Assembly (NCBI RefSeq): GCF_020382885.2
Contig: NC_058498.1
Coordinates: 22,597,001 to 22,661,000, forward strand
Reading direction: 5' to 3'
Source: Scatophagus argus
Lineage: Eukaryota; Chordata; Actinopteri; Scatophagidae
Length of the DNA stretch: 64,000 bases
The translations under genes were made by a program, and so were the position numbers. Below, piece by piece: positions 47,695 through 59,660 of the stretch. Below the pieces are notes generated by a model. The model saw only the letters and a program-made list of their open reading frames with translations. It was not told the origin of the DNA and made no database searches. Each line of letters begins with the position of its first letter. Within the stretch, counting starts at the first letter, position 1.

Positions 47695-48095
47695 CTGCAC
47701 AGACGAGAGTCTGCCAGACAGCCGGCACCTTCCCTGTGAACTCTGAGCATCTTTACATCAGTTTTGTCTTAATTTATTATAATTTATGAAATGATTCCCT
47801 CTCTCTGCAGAACTCTGGACTTTTGCAGCAGCTTATTTGCATTCCCCATTATGCCCTCTGGACTGTTTCTTGACACAGAGGGGCTGTTATGCATGCTGAT
47901 ACTTTTTTGTATGTTTGACTGTTCAATTGATGTTGCTTCAAAAACTTTAGAAGAGAATAGAATAAGAAAAAAACATTTCTCTCTCATTGCAGTCTGCTGA
48001 TAATATGGTTGACTGAAGTTTCTTAAAGAAAATTAATTATGGCCTACTGGCTTGCATTTAATGTCATATTGAAAATAAAGATTTGTGTTTCTGGG
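47695..48095 (+). other. btbd8: btbd8 3' UTR with AATAAA
   Basis: Follows the stop TGA at 47692-47694. AATAAA at 48074-48079 predicts an end near 48095, about 470 bases before the SPO16-homologue start codon. Confidence 0.6.
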
Positions 48096-48399
48096 AAAAC
48101 GAAATAGGTTAGGTTTATTCCTTTTTGTAGTTTTGTCAGTTTGACCCTGTCCTTTTTATATGGCACACAGCAGAGCTTTTACTCGACAGACATGCTCGAG
48201 TTAAAATGGCTGCGTTCTAAAGGTTTATACTGTAACAAGTGCAAGGAAAAACTCCTTTACAGCTTACTGTAAATTAGCATAAGCAAAGATACGCCTGTAA
48301 CAAAAATAAATCTAACAAACCTACATATGAAAAAATAAAAGTTCCTAACCAGACTTTTACCATCGCTTTTGTGTTTTTGTAGCTACACAAACTTAAGAG

Positions 48400-48561
48400 C
48401 GGCCATAAAGTGTCGCCTATTGGCCTCCTATTAACATGACCACAGTGACGCTCGTGCTGCGTACAGGATACACGGACTGCTGTCTCGTGCGAATACGCTT
48501 CGAAGACGACACTGGTTCAATAAGTTAAAATGACTCTCATTACCAGAACTGCTCTATGAAT
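48400..48561 (+). promoter_or_regulatory. Candidate promoter / 5' UTR of the SPO16 homologue
   Basis: A short CpG-containing stretch between the btbd8 polyadenylation signal and the next start codon. It includes an inverted CCAAT box (CTATTGGCC near 48418) and a TGACG half-site near 48446. The gap from the btbd8 signal to the ATG is under 500 bases, so regulatory DNA must be compact or partly intronic. Confidence 0.4.
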
Positions 48562-49814
48562 ATGTCTTTCAGCGAGCAGCAGTATCACATGGCAACACTC
48601 AAAGAAACGACTCCTCAGTGGAGAACAACAGTTATAGTCAGTACGTCACTCCAGGTAGGTTATTGTCAGCCGTCAGCCCTTTTAAATTTGGTCACCGGTG
48701 GCGGTTAATTAAATGAAGTGAAGACTATGGGTTTGCTAGCTATCGAGCTAGCGCAGTAAAACGAAAACCCCTATGATAATATTAAACAGTTAACACTACT
48801 CTTTTAACCGAGTTCAGAAGCAACGTTAATTTAATTGTCTGTGGTTGTTTTACCAGAAGCACGAGACAAACAGGATGCTGAGCGCGCAGCAGCACCGAAT
48901 CAGATTTTCAGACAGCGTTGACCCTGGAACCTTTATTTTTCCTCTGTCAGGTAAACCTGCTGTGTTTTCTTCCGTCTGATAACATGATAACCTTTAACAC
49001 AAGCCCAGTTGTGTAGTAATTTCCACAAATACGCTAACTTGGTACTTTGACAAGTAGTAGTATTTGTATTCTTAATAAGCCTGTCTGTAATGCATGTTCT
49101 AGTCATAGTAAATCTCATGGTAACCAAATAAAGCCAGTTTGTATAAAGTTGCATAAAACCTCGACATGAATAAATTGTGACATTTACAAATGACTTATCT
49201 AGGTACTGCATTTCTGTTGGTTGACCCTCAAGACCTCCCGGGGCCTTTCGAGGAATCTGGACTCTTTGAGAGGATAGAGACATTTGTGCAAGTACACCGG
49301 AACAGCTTTCTACTTCTTTATGCCCCTTTTAACGGAAGAAAGGAGTTGGACATTTTGTCTGCGATTCAGCACAGGTAGATAAACAGCTGTATTATGTCTT
49401 TAATCTGGAGGGGAGTTACTTCTCTTGTTTTGCTTGACTGACACTAATGTAACCAGGATTCTAAGATTTATATTATTTGTCCAGTTATAGTTCTAAAAAC
49501 TGAGGAAGTCCGTCTCTCTTTCAGATTCCTTGGCAGTAATCTCAAGGTCCTGCCTGTGCGAAACAATGCTGAAATTGTTAATGGAATGTTGACCATTGCC
49601 AAGGTAAAGATAGAGACGGCGCACAAAAGTTACGTGGTAAATCTTGAATATAAGATGGAGATGCCCTGTGATGCTTGGAAGTGAGCCGATTCTCATTTGT
49701 CTGCAGGCCACCAGTAAGCCCCATGCAGACAGTGTCAGCGACATGATGTCTCTTGCTCAGGCTCACGTCACTGAAAGCAGTCCTGTGTGGGAGATGCTCA
49801 GAGACCAGCTGTAA
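48562..49814 (+). CDS. C1orf146 / SPO16 homologue, meiotic crossover factor (5 exons, 181 aa)
   Basis: Exons: 48562-48654, 48857-48950, 49203-49374, 49525-49603, 49707-49814; phases join cleanly. The protein starts MSFSEQQYHMATLKETTPQW and contains RTTVIVSTSLQ, HRIRFSDSVDPGTFIFPLSG, TAFLLVDPQD, FVQVHRNSFLLLYAPFNGR, RFLGSNLRILPVRNN-like and TIAKATSKPHADSV segments. These match human C1orf146 along its whole length (about 180 aa). Family knowledge: mammalian SPO16 pairs with SHOC1 (ZIP2-like) in an XPF-ERCC1-like complex that stabilises meiotic recombination intermediates and promotes crossovers. The human neighbours BTBD8 and GLMN flank it here too. ATTAAA at 49955-49960 is the likely polyadenylation signal, which would place its 3' UTR across the convergent glmn end. 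Confidence 0.92.
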
Positions 49815-50004
49815 AGGTGATCCAGTAACCACTACAAGCTATACTTGGTGAATGAGCAAAAGATGTTTTGATATATTGTCCTGTTTTTACTTTTTTGACA
49901 ACTTTGCCATAGAAAAATCTATATGTATTTCATTGGTCAAACAGAGCAGATACAATTAAACAGCGTTAAGAAAAACAACCGAGTAATCCGACTTGACGCT
50001 TGGT
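49815..50004. other. Shared 3' region between convergent SPO16 homologue and glmn
   Basis: Only 190 bases separate the two stop codons. ATTAAA (+) sits at 49955-49960. The best minus-strand candidate is the variant AGTAAA at 49886-49891. If both are used, the two 3' UTRs overlap antisense by about 70 bases or more. Confidence 0.5.
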
Positions 50005-53000
50005 TTACTTCGGGATCCTCAGCTTTTCCTCTGCGATCTCTTCAATACGGACGATAAGACTCTCCATCAAGTCAAATGTCACCAGCGCACTCTGCAACAC
50101 CTGACACACATGAGAATAGTCAGCTTCCTGGGCTTACAGACGTCAAACTCAAAATGAGGATTAATATGAAGTTGCAGTACCTGGTGCTGGACCTCTGGGG
50201 ACATATCGGACACTGTCTCCTGTTTTACTCTGAAGCTTTTGATTAATCTGGTGGCTCTAGCAGCATCTCTGGCCTCTGGGTGAAGAAAATAGAGATGGTT
50301 TGCGGTATGAAAGCAGGCTGTTGTGCAAGGTTGTTTTGTTTTGTCATTTTGTTACACAGATTAGCAGCTAACGCCTACCTTTTGCTTTTAGCTTTTGATC
50401 CTCCCTCAGTGCCTTCACTTCAGCGGAATAATAGGCTCTTGATATGCTGATACACACACGCAGCATTGTAAGATATTTGTCTTTGATCCTGCACAGCTCT
50501 TCCCACATATCTGCCTGAAGGTAGCAGGAGAATATCATTAACCAGGCTGGCTGGCAGAGGAGCAGTGACAGTGCTGAATTAGACTGACTTACGGGGCTCC
50601 TCAGGTCCTTGTCTCTGAGAAGGAGATAGCGTAGCAGATTCAGACTCTCCATTATCCTGGATAAACAAAGACAGGGCATTGGATGAATTGTCCCAGTTCT
50701 CGTTTTATAGACATTTTTATCTATTGCTTTTCAAAGCATGAACTTCGTCTAAATCTGTATTTGTTTAGCTCCATATTTCATGAAATACAGCCCTCACTTC
50801 AGTTTTCCACTTCTCTTATGTAGGTCATAACATAAATACATATGTAGAGCATGCATCTGGTTTGTGATTTGACCAAATGAAAGCCCTTACTTTAGTGAGT
50901 GTCCACATTTAGTGTCTTCGGTCAGACTACATTACCTCCAGTCTGGCAAAGGTTTGTGGAATGTTTTATAAAATATTAAATACACATTACCTGTAGTTAC
51001 TTACCTGTCCATACTGTTAAGCAAATCTGTGTCCACACCTTGAGGCAAACATAACACCAGACCCAACAACGAGAGAAGCTCCTCTCCCAGGAACCATTTA
51101 TTGGCATTACCCAGCTGGAGGAGTTAGAATTATCATAGATTACAACCTTCAAATAAAATCACCACATCAAACACCATCTGATTCACAGAGACTAAGGCTG
51201 AAGAGAAAAAGGAGAATCTTCTGAATTATTGTAAAACTTAGTAATGTGATGTTTGGAAGTCGTCTTTTATCTTACCTGTGTAGAAAATTCTACTTGATTC
51301 CTGATGTTCTTTACGATGTAACTCTCTACTCCTGCATGGTTGCTGGTTTTTAACATGCACCTGCAACAAATGACTTCACATCAGTACAGTATAAGATGTA
51401 GCTGAAGAAAATACAAAAACAGTACAAGAAAGTAAAAAATATATAAATTGAGACATAAATGTAGTTTAATCTCTGTCAGGTGTACATCTAATCTCCTTTT
51501 CGTAAGTAATGTAAAAACTAATGTAATATTTTCTGTTTAAGCTTAGGCAAAATGTATTGATTATTGATATTATTGTATTTCAAATATGATATGAAAATAT
51601 GCAAACAAAAAGTGAATTCAGCATGGAGTAGATTATCTGTAAGCATCAATATATTGTAGAGCCTAAATACATTTGACAGTGAAATAGTTTTGAAAAACTG
51701 GTGTGAATTTAAAGCAAGCATACAGGAAATCATTTATCAAAATGCACATCATAGTCACACAGTGTAGTCCATGTGCTGTATTTCCGTGACAAACATATGA
51801 ACTTTGTTCTGATGATTCTCTCACCTGAAGAACTTGTGCTTTGCCTCAGCATCTAATTTATTGATGAACAGCTGGAAAACCTGAAGTCCCGATTCTCTCT
51901 GGGGAGGCAGAAAATTCAGCACATGCATGTGTTTTACACTATTGGCAGAAGTGGAATAAATTTCTCCCATCGGGTGTTACTGTGTACTCACCAAATGTTG
52001 CATTGGGCAGTCAGTAAGAACTTGGCGCAGGTTCTGTGAATTTCAGCACACCGAAAGTCACTGATCGAGCAAAAGTACTCGCATTTGAATCAACAACATC
52101 TGCAAATCTCCATAACCGTTGGATGGTAGTGCTTACTGAGAATTTGCACAGAATAATTGCAGTCGTACTATTATTTCCAGTAGAGATTTGTTGCAGTTAC
52201 ATTTGATCAAAAGTGTTATCATACTTCAGAATTTTTAAGCCTAATCCTATTACCCATTTATTGTTTGAATAAAGTCAGATAGACTGCTAACTTTGTCACA
52301 TATAACAGCAAAATTCTTAGTTCAGCTCATAAGCCTGTAAAACTGACTCGGCTTGTCTTACCTGTGGTACACTATAGAAGCTCTTCAGTTCCAGTAGACT
52401 CACTGGAAGGCTGTTGTCCTGCACACTCTCCAAACTTTTGGTATACAAAGCCTGAGTGAAAAATACACAGTTATGCCCATGAAAAATGACCTCAGTTTTC
52501 TGCTTTGTCTAATCTCACTTCTGAGAATGTGCCTGCACATTGATGTATTCTCACCAGTCCTTTGAGCAAGTGCGATTCCTTTTTGCTGTCAAACAAACAA
52601 GATTGCACTCAGAAGTCAATAATTTTAAAACAACACGTTACACTCGTGTTGTACTTATAGCATACCTGCTGAGTAGTTGATTGATGAGTTCCATGTTGCA
52701 CTGAAGAACAAATACAGGACTGCAACAGTAGGAAAGAGTACTTTCTGAATTGTTTGTCACAGCATCATCATCTCTGTGTGTAGTGAGGGTGTATCATCAG
52801 CTTGACCAGATATGTGGCCTCTCATCTCACCTGAACACAACTGGAAAGCTGTCTATGGTGATGAGCTGCACAAACAGGAGATAAGCCAGACAAGCTCTTG
52901 ACTCTGTGGACTGACTGTTATCAGTCTGGGTGCTTTTCTTCAGAGGGTTGAAGAACAGGAGCTCTGAGAGAGACACTTGGATTGCGGATAGTGTGACCTG

Positions 53001-56000
53001 ATGCACACATTGTGATATGGTTAACATCCTCCATCGCCTCAATGCTTTCCCATTGATAGAAAAGTGAAGAAACACTTGCTCTTACCACTGTCTCTCTTGC
53101 AAAGAACCAGAGTGATGATCTTCTGTCTCGACTCAGTTCCACATCGAGCAGAGGATCTCTCAAGCTCCTCATGCAGCTGCAGATAATCAGAATGAAGCTT
53201 TTACAACAGTTTTGTCCACTCCCACAAATTGTTTAAACCTCATTAAAACTATGAAAAGCGTTTAATTATTATTGTCCTGTCTTTCTAAAACATAGGTAAA
53301 AGTAATCTGAACAGATAAATAATTATGATAAATTTTACGAGCGTAAGAATCTAAAATAATAATTGACTAACCCTTAACTCCACCTCTAACCAACCAAAGA
53401 GACAGAAACGTACAACTTGAGAAGCTCGGTCCTTAGCTCCTCATCCTCAGGGGTGGTCACATAGTTTCCATTTTTCCTCATCACCACCTCCTCTGTGAAT
53501 GGCTTTGCGAACGCAGCCAAGGCGTTGCAGCAGCGACACAGTCCATACTCATCGGCTTCCTCCTGCTGCTGGGTGTAAGGAACAGGGAGGCGGGACAGCT
53601 GCTTCTGCAGGGCGGACAGGGCCAAGCCCACACATGCTCCTTTTCTCTGATCCAGACACAGCAACACTTCCAGAAACACAATGTTGTTGGTGTTAGTGTT
53701 AACGTACAGCAGGGGGAGCCAAACACCACTTTTAAATGAAAGAAAACCAAACATTAAGAAGGCTTTTCAATTCTTCATACATTTTACAAGAATTCTAGAT
53801 GTCAAAAGTCTACAGGTTGATGATATGTGAGTAAGTAATAACACTGCAAGAGTTACCTGTTTGAAGATGTGGAACAAGAGCTAAGATGGTCTCAGAAATA
53901 GCACCTGGGTCGAGGTTTTCAATTACTTCAAGCAAGCTATGCAGGAGTTCATTTGGGCTGCAGGTCTAGATGACAGAACACACATTAATCCCAATAAAAC
54001 AGGAAACATGTAACATTAAACAGATAAATTGTTTGTACCTACCGTGATCAGGTGTGTGAGTGCAGCCTGGCAGTGATCAGAACTCTTCTCTTTTTTGACT
54101 ACTTCATTTAAAAGAGGTGCTACAAGAACACAACCCATAGACTTCACAATCACCTAAAATGCAAGACAGAACAATTATTGTACCTCAACAGTAACCACAG
54201 TGATAGAGATAAAGATTCGCCAGGCCCTTCCTTTCCATTTGCATGCAACAACAACAACTGCAGTTTCACACTTGCTTTGCATTTGAATAGACTGACTGCA
54301 GCTGTGAGTATAATCTAAGAGGGTGCAAAACGAGCAGATATGATCGTGTGTGTGCTACGAGGGCATCTTGAACGTCTACATTTAATGAAGTTAAAGAGAT
54401 GCATCATCAGAGTGTTTGCTACATCTGAGAGGCCCTTGGTATATTAATGTAAAAGATGTGGGATGGTTGGTGTAATCAGTGATAACGCTTGAATTTCCTA
54501 ATAATTTCCAAAAAAGAAAAATGACTTTTGCTACTGTTAGAGGGAAAATACAGATTTCCTTAAAACAGTAAATTCATTGCATAATCATTACTGTAAATTA
54601 TTCATTTATATTGAATTGTATACTTGTAGATAATTTTCACATTGTTGAATGTTCAAGTGTGCTAGCTGAACACTGTCTCTGTTTTTGTGTCTTCTTTTTA
54701 AATCTGTCAACAATGCTGTGTTGTTGTTTTTTTTTCTTTTTTTTACAAAACAGCCTTCTGAGGCCGTATGGCTCTGGCTTTGAAAAGCTCAGAAGGCTGT
54801 CAAAAGATTCTTCTCCTTTTCAATAGAATTTAATCAACTGTTTTGGGAACATAATCCCATCACTCTCTCATTTGATAATCAATCATTTGAGTCCCCTGAG
54901 ATTGTTTTGGCCTCAGAAAGAGGAAGGAATAAGAAATGATACATGCTTCTAAAAATACGCTACACACAACTGTGCAAAGCGTGGAGAGATGGGACAACCA
55001 AGGGCACTTAGAGGAGTGCCGTATTGAAGAGGGTTATCACTGGAGCGAGAAATCTGACTGAATATCTGCCTGTTTCCTCCCAACACCTCCGGGTCAAGAG
55101 GCCAGCATGCACAGAGCAGCAGCTGCATGCTCACGTTTAGCATAGTCGAGCAGCAGGGAAGTGGCTGCTGCGGCTCGCTTAGGCAGCTAAGTGCCTGTTG
55201 CGTGACTGTGCTTTTAGTGCTGTATGACAGATTAACACTGTCAATCTACTGTCACTGCCTGTCTGTAAGGTGTGACTACAACTCATCAGGTTGGAGCATA
55301 GAGCAGCTGTGTTGGCAGCAGAGGAGAAATAACCTGGTTCTTCTCATCCTGAAGGAATTTGAGTATTTGTGAGCTATCACCCTCGGTGAGACAGGCAGAT
55401 CCCAAGTTCTTGAACTGCTGGTAGTCCTCTGGCTTCAAATCGTCTTCTGGAGTATCTCGCTAAATACAGGGGGTAGAGGCAGAACACCTTGGTTATCATC
55501 ATATTAAGGATGCTCAGTATTGATACCCAATTTGCTGATATTTCCCAACTTCTTTTAGCAGATTGCCATTATAGGTATTTTCCACCTACTTGCAGCGAAC
55601 ATCAAGTCTCTCCTGTCCATTCAAGTCTCTTCTTTACATGTAGTGATATCATGAAGGCCCACTGGCAGATGTGGGCATACGCTGCTTTTCAAATTGTATA
55701 CTACAGTATGGCTGCCAGTATTGTCATTGTCAATCTGTTGATTATTTTCTTGGTTAATTGATTAGTTGTTTGGTCTATTAAGAAGCTGGAGTCAGAGATT
55801 TTTCTTACTGAAACTTGTTATTTATGAAAATATTTTATGATTAATAGTTGACATCAAATTGATTAACTGATTGATTTTTACTGGGCAAAATAAGAAAACT
55901 TATTGTCAATGGTTTCTAGCGCTTGCACTCAATTAATCATGTTGGGCCAATACCTGTTTCAAAGGGGATGCACAATATTTATCACACACAGACACAGACA

Positions 56001-56761
56001 ATTTATTGGCCCGATAATTGGAAATTCTAATGAGCTGATGATATGAAGCCAAACTGTTTTCACTTCAAAAGCACATGTACAAACTCCAATTCAGTAGGTG
56101 GCAGTAAGCAACTTTAAAAATGGCTTGTGATCCTCAAACACAGACTAGAAGAAGGACAAGCATAGGCAAATCCTGCTGTTGTGGTGTTTGTTAAACTGCT
56201 GCACCTGTGCAGAGCCACGCAGTGTAATCTGGAGAACCAAAATTGTTTTTAATACAAAACAAGCAGAGCTGTGGAATAGTAAATCATCCATCTTTGCTCA
56301 CTACATCTTAAATTTTAAATTTTCTTATCCTGAGGTGAATTATTATTAGTATTAGAATTATTATTTGTATCGAAAAAAACATACGTCAGGAATATTTTGT
56401 TTCCATGCCACCAAATGTTATGAGGTTTTTAGTCTCAGGATTAACTATGAGTAGCACATATTTCATGAAATAGACTTTGTTTGAATGAATGAGACCAATG
56501 GCACAGGATCCAGTGTAGACTGAGCTACCAGCTCTTGGTCAAATTGATGCCAGCAACTAATTCGCTGAAGTCCCTGTATTACTCGGCTGATTTCTCAAAC
56601 CTTCACACTTCAAAAGGTCCCCTCGCTTAAAGGTGATACCACACAGCATCCTAGTGACAGGTGATCATTAATATCAGCTAACAGTATTCTATCACTACAG
56701 TGATACGTTATTGTTGACTTACCCATCTCTGGATTATGTCGTTCACCTGATCTTCATTCAT
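50005..56761 (-). CDS. glmn: Glomulin, RBX1-binding inhibitor of cullin-RING ligases (18 exons, 590 aa)
   Basis: Minus-strand exons from the start: 56761-56723, 55459-55334, 54153-54043, 53965-53857, 53666-53414, 53176-53086, 52997-52831, 52719-52666, 52585-52555, 52451-52362, 52033-51992, 51898-51825, 51360-51276, 51114-51005, 50656-50593, 50514-50379, 50275-50181, 50100-50005. All joins keep frame and give 590 aa, close to human glomulin (594). Landmarks: MNEDQVNDIIQRW at the start, LSRLPVPYTQQQEEADEYGL and CRCCNALAAFAKPF about 150-190, ACLAYLLFVQLITIDSFPVV about 280, FQLFINKLDAEAKHKFF, MESLNLLRYLLLRDKDL and LVTFDLMESLIVRIEE near the end. Family knowledge: an all-helical HEAT-like protein whose C-terminal part covers the E2-binding face of RBX1; human loss-of-function variants cause glomuvenous malformations. 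Exons of 31 and 42 bases are unusually small. Confidence 0.94.
54154..55333. other. glmn intron 2, no recognised element
   Basis: AT-rich, with a small inverted repeat near 54750-54805 (AGCCTTCTGAGGC versus CAGAAGGCT). The ORFs present are short and unconvincing. Confidence 0.5.
55460..56722. other. glmn intron 1, no recognised element
   Basis: A 1.26 kb intron, AT-rich, between the first coding exon and the exon beginning RDTPEDD. No recognised repeat. Confidence 0.5.
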
Positions 56762-57130
56762 CGTCAGCGTCTCCTGTGCCCTCACGTGTAATCCTGCTAT
56801 TAATATGTGTTTATTTTCAAGGTAGCACAATAGATGCAGTGGCAGCTGTAAGAACCAGCGTCAGTATCACAAAGAACAAATGTGTAGCTCTCCTGTTGTC
56901 TTGAGGGAGAGAGAGAGAGATTCATTCTGTGAGGAACTCGGACATAAACCTCTTATCTCCCTCTGTGCTTGACATGTAATAGGATTAAAGCAGAGCACTT
57001 GTGTATGGTCACAGAAAATGTGGAACTGTCTGGAAGGATCCAGTCCAATAACACTTTCAGCTCTGTAAAATAAATAGTGGAAAGACCCCAATTTTACTAT
57101 CCCCATAAAAAAAAAAAAAAAAAAGTTTTA
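56762..57130 (-). promoter_or_regulatory. glmn: glmn 5' flank
   Basis: Upstream (right) of the glmn ATG. It contains a GA run (GGGAGAGAGAGAGAG near 56906-56921) and a poly-A run at 57104-57124, but no clear CpG patch. A 5' non-coding exon may lie further right. Confidence 0.35.
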
Positions 57131-57445
57131 AAGGTTTAAGTGTGTTTGCGCACATCCAGCACGCTCTGCTGCCCACTCACACACAGAAATATTTGCCTGA
57201 TTTCCTGCACTGTAGGTGGGGTTTTGCCACTAACAGTCTGTGATTAAAATAGCAATTTGTATGCGTTTTCATATTGCTGTATCGTCTAGAATGATGGAGA
57301 ACACAGTTAAATGATCGAAGACCCATCGTTGCTATGGAGTGTTTTTAGCTTGTCTCTGCCTGAATTGAATTTATGTTTTAGTTGAAATCAAGTTCAAACT
57401 TTATAGTAACACTTTCTGTGAAGACTACATTTATTCAATTCAATT

Positions 57446-57502
57446 CATATATCTATCTATATCTATCTATATATATGTACATATATATATATATACATAT
57501 AA
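57446..57502. repeat. (ATCT)n/(AT)n microsatellite
   Basis: ATATCTATCTATATCTATCT followed by alternating AT. Compound and imperfect. Confidence 0.9.
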
Positions 57503-58116
57503 GGAAGAATGTCATCAGTATTTCATGAACTGCTGTTTTATTAATGTTAAGCCAAAATCAGGATCTTTTCTTAACCTTAACGTTAAGTGCTTTTACTGCT
57601 TAAATCTGAACAACGCAGACAGGAATTGAACCCTGGGTTCTGGTGTTCCAGGACTTTGCACACCCACCACTACTTGATGGTCACTTCTAAATGGTGTGTT
57701 TCATTTAGCCAAAGACATATTGTGCATGCATTAAAGATAGTTGTGCTGAGAGTGACAAAAAATTGAGCATTTGTGTCCATGTACATGAGTCCTATGCATA
57801 TTTTGTGGCTATTTCACAAACCACCGTGATGTGTCGGGTTTACAGTTATTGCACTAAAACAAATGAAATGACTGCTATGTTCTTGTGATCTGTAACATGA
57901 GCATCACTGCTCTGAGTGTCATAGTGATATGACATTATATTAGGCAAATAAATCCACCTGTGACTTGTGCTGTATAATTAAATGGAAGCGCTTGTTGTAC
58001 AGAGAAGCACAAGGATTAAAAAAGGCTTTCCACAATTGCTGAATGACAACATATTGCTCTTCTGTGCAAACACAAAAGCTTCAAAGGCTCCGATCATGAC
58101 CCCCCCGACAAGCGCT

Positions 58117-58138
58117 GGTGTGTGTGTGTGTGTGTGTG
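58117..58138. repeat. (GT)n microsatellite
   Basis: Ten to eleven GT units following AGCGCTG. Confidence 0.92.
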
Positions 58139-59109
58139 ATATAATAGAAGTTCAATCACTGACTTCATGCTCCAGCCAGACAGCTCCAGTAAAGAAGCAG
58201 CTCAAGTCCTGATTTTAGATGAATAGGGAGGGAAGCGTGTTTGAACGGTCGGATTTAGCTGACATCTGCCGCTCAGGTTTGCTCTCTGTATTGCTGTGTG
58301 ATGAAAGCCTGAGACAAAAGCCACAAAGCAAACACTGTACAGACAGCCCCCGTGTTTGTCACTGATTTTGTCAATTGTAATTGCTGGCTGATGAGCTTTT
58401 ATTTTAACAGTGGTTCAGGGTGTACAAACTCAAAAGTAAGTAACATCTGTGATCAGTTGTGTTTATGTTATTGCTGATGTCTTGTTATGCTTTCAAGTGC
58501 TGAAGTAGAACAGATCATCTAATACATCAGATCAAGTGAATGCTCTTGTAATTATTTTAGTGAAAACAAATCAATTACTCTGTCTGCTGAGGAAGACTTT
58601 TGAAAGCTCAGTATAAATCTAGTAAGTGAGTTAAAGGTACACTATGCATAATTTTTTGATTGCCGTTTGTAAACACGCCATTGGTGCAGTAAGTGAGAAA
58701 GATATGCTCTTTGACACCCAGAGACGTCCTAAACGCAGTGAAGTACTACAGAAACTGACTGATGACTGAGAGGGATTAGTTAGTTAGATTGTTTTTTAGT
58801 GAAATTCTTCATAGTTTATATCTGAGTTACAGCACAGAAATATTATCAGTAAAATGTACTTAAAACCTCTGAAAACTTTGAATCTTAAATATTTCTTTGT
58901 AACACTGAATAAAAAAATCTTTAGATGTAGTTTTAAAAAAACAGCAATAATGCCAGAAGTATTGGAAGTGTAGATAATGATAATGATGAAGTACATATGG
59001 TATTATGATGATTATGATAATAAAAGTAGTAACAATGATAATGGTAGTAGCTGTACAGAACAATAAGAGAATTAAAATAAATTATGACTAAACAGTAGTA
59101 ATCTCAGTA

Positions 59110-59300
59110 GGTTTCAAGCAGGACCACAGCAGGAAGTCCAACCACAATCCATGGGAACCTGCAAGACGAGAAAGTACAAGGACTCCAGGGCAGAAGTTGA
59201 GTTAGTAATATGTATTAATGAGACATAAATGTGTACAGAAGGAGAAGGATAGGAAGAGAGAAGCTCAGTGTATTGTGGGAGTTTAAGCCTATAGCAACAT
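59110..59300. repeat. Teleost dispersed repeat fragment adjoining the LINE relic
   Basis: Contains the words GGAACCTGCAAGACGAGAAA, GTACAAGGACTCCAGGGCAG and AGAGAAGCTCAGTGTATTGT, then AAGCCTATAGCAACATAACA. I recognise these from memory as part of an abundant fish repeat that often flanks L2-like LINE sequence. The class is not resolved. Confidence 0.5.
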
Positions 59301-59304
59301 AACA

Positions 59305-59660
59305 TAATCTCTAATGCTGGTTTTTGTGAGTGAACTGTGCAGCAGCGTTCTGGATAAGCTGGAGAATCTTTAGAGATTTATTGGGGCAACCTGATAAAAG
59401 GGAGTTACAATAATCCAGCCTGGAAATTATAAGTGCAGGGACTAATTTTTCTGCATCTTTCTGATTCAGAATGTGTCTAATATTTGCAATATTGCGCAGG
59501 TGAAAGAATGCTGTCTTTAAAATGTGTGTTATGTGTGAGTTAAAGAACATGTCCTGATCAAAAATAACTCCTAGATTCCTTACAGTGGAGCTTGAGGCCA
59601 AGGTTAAGCCATCTAGAGTTGCTATATCATTGGATAATGGACTTAAGTATCCATTTTATC
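59305..59660 (-). mobile_element. L2-like LINE reverse-transcriptase C-terminal relic
   Basis: The minus strand has a 96-codon open frame plus upstream coding: LSNDIATLDGLTLASSSTVR, NLGVIFDQDMFFNSHI, KTAFFHLRNIANIR, DAEKLVPALIISRLDYCNSL, LSGCPNKSLKILQLIQNAAA. This is the region just after the reverse-transcriptase catalytic core in L2-type LINEs. The frame is intact over this piece but both ends are truncated. Confidence 0.78.

Noticed and set aside
53958..53965. glmn exon 4 starting at the GCAG acceptor (53957)
   Set aside because: Would put the exon in the wrong phase after the preceding exon; the CTAG acceptor before 53965 restores frame and gives the conserved TCSPNELL.
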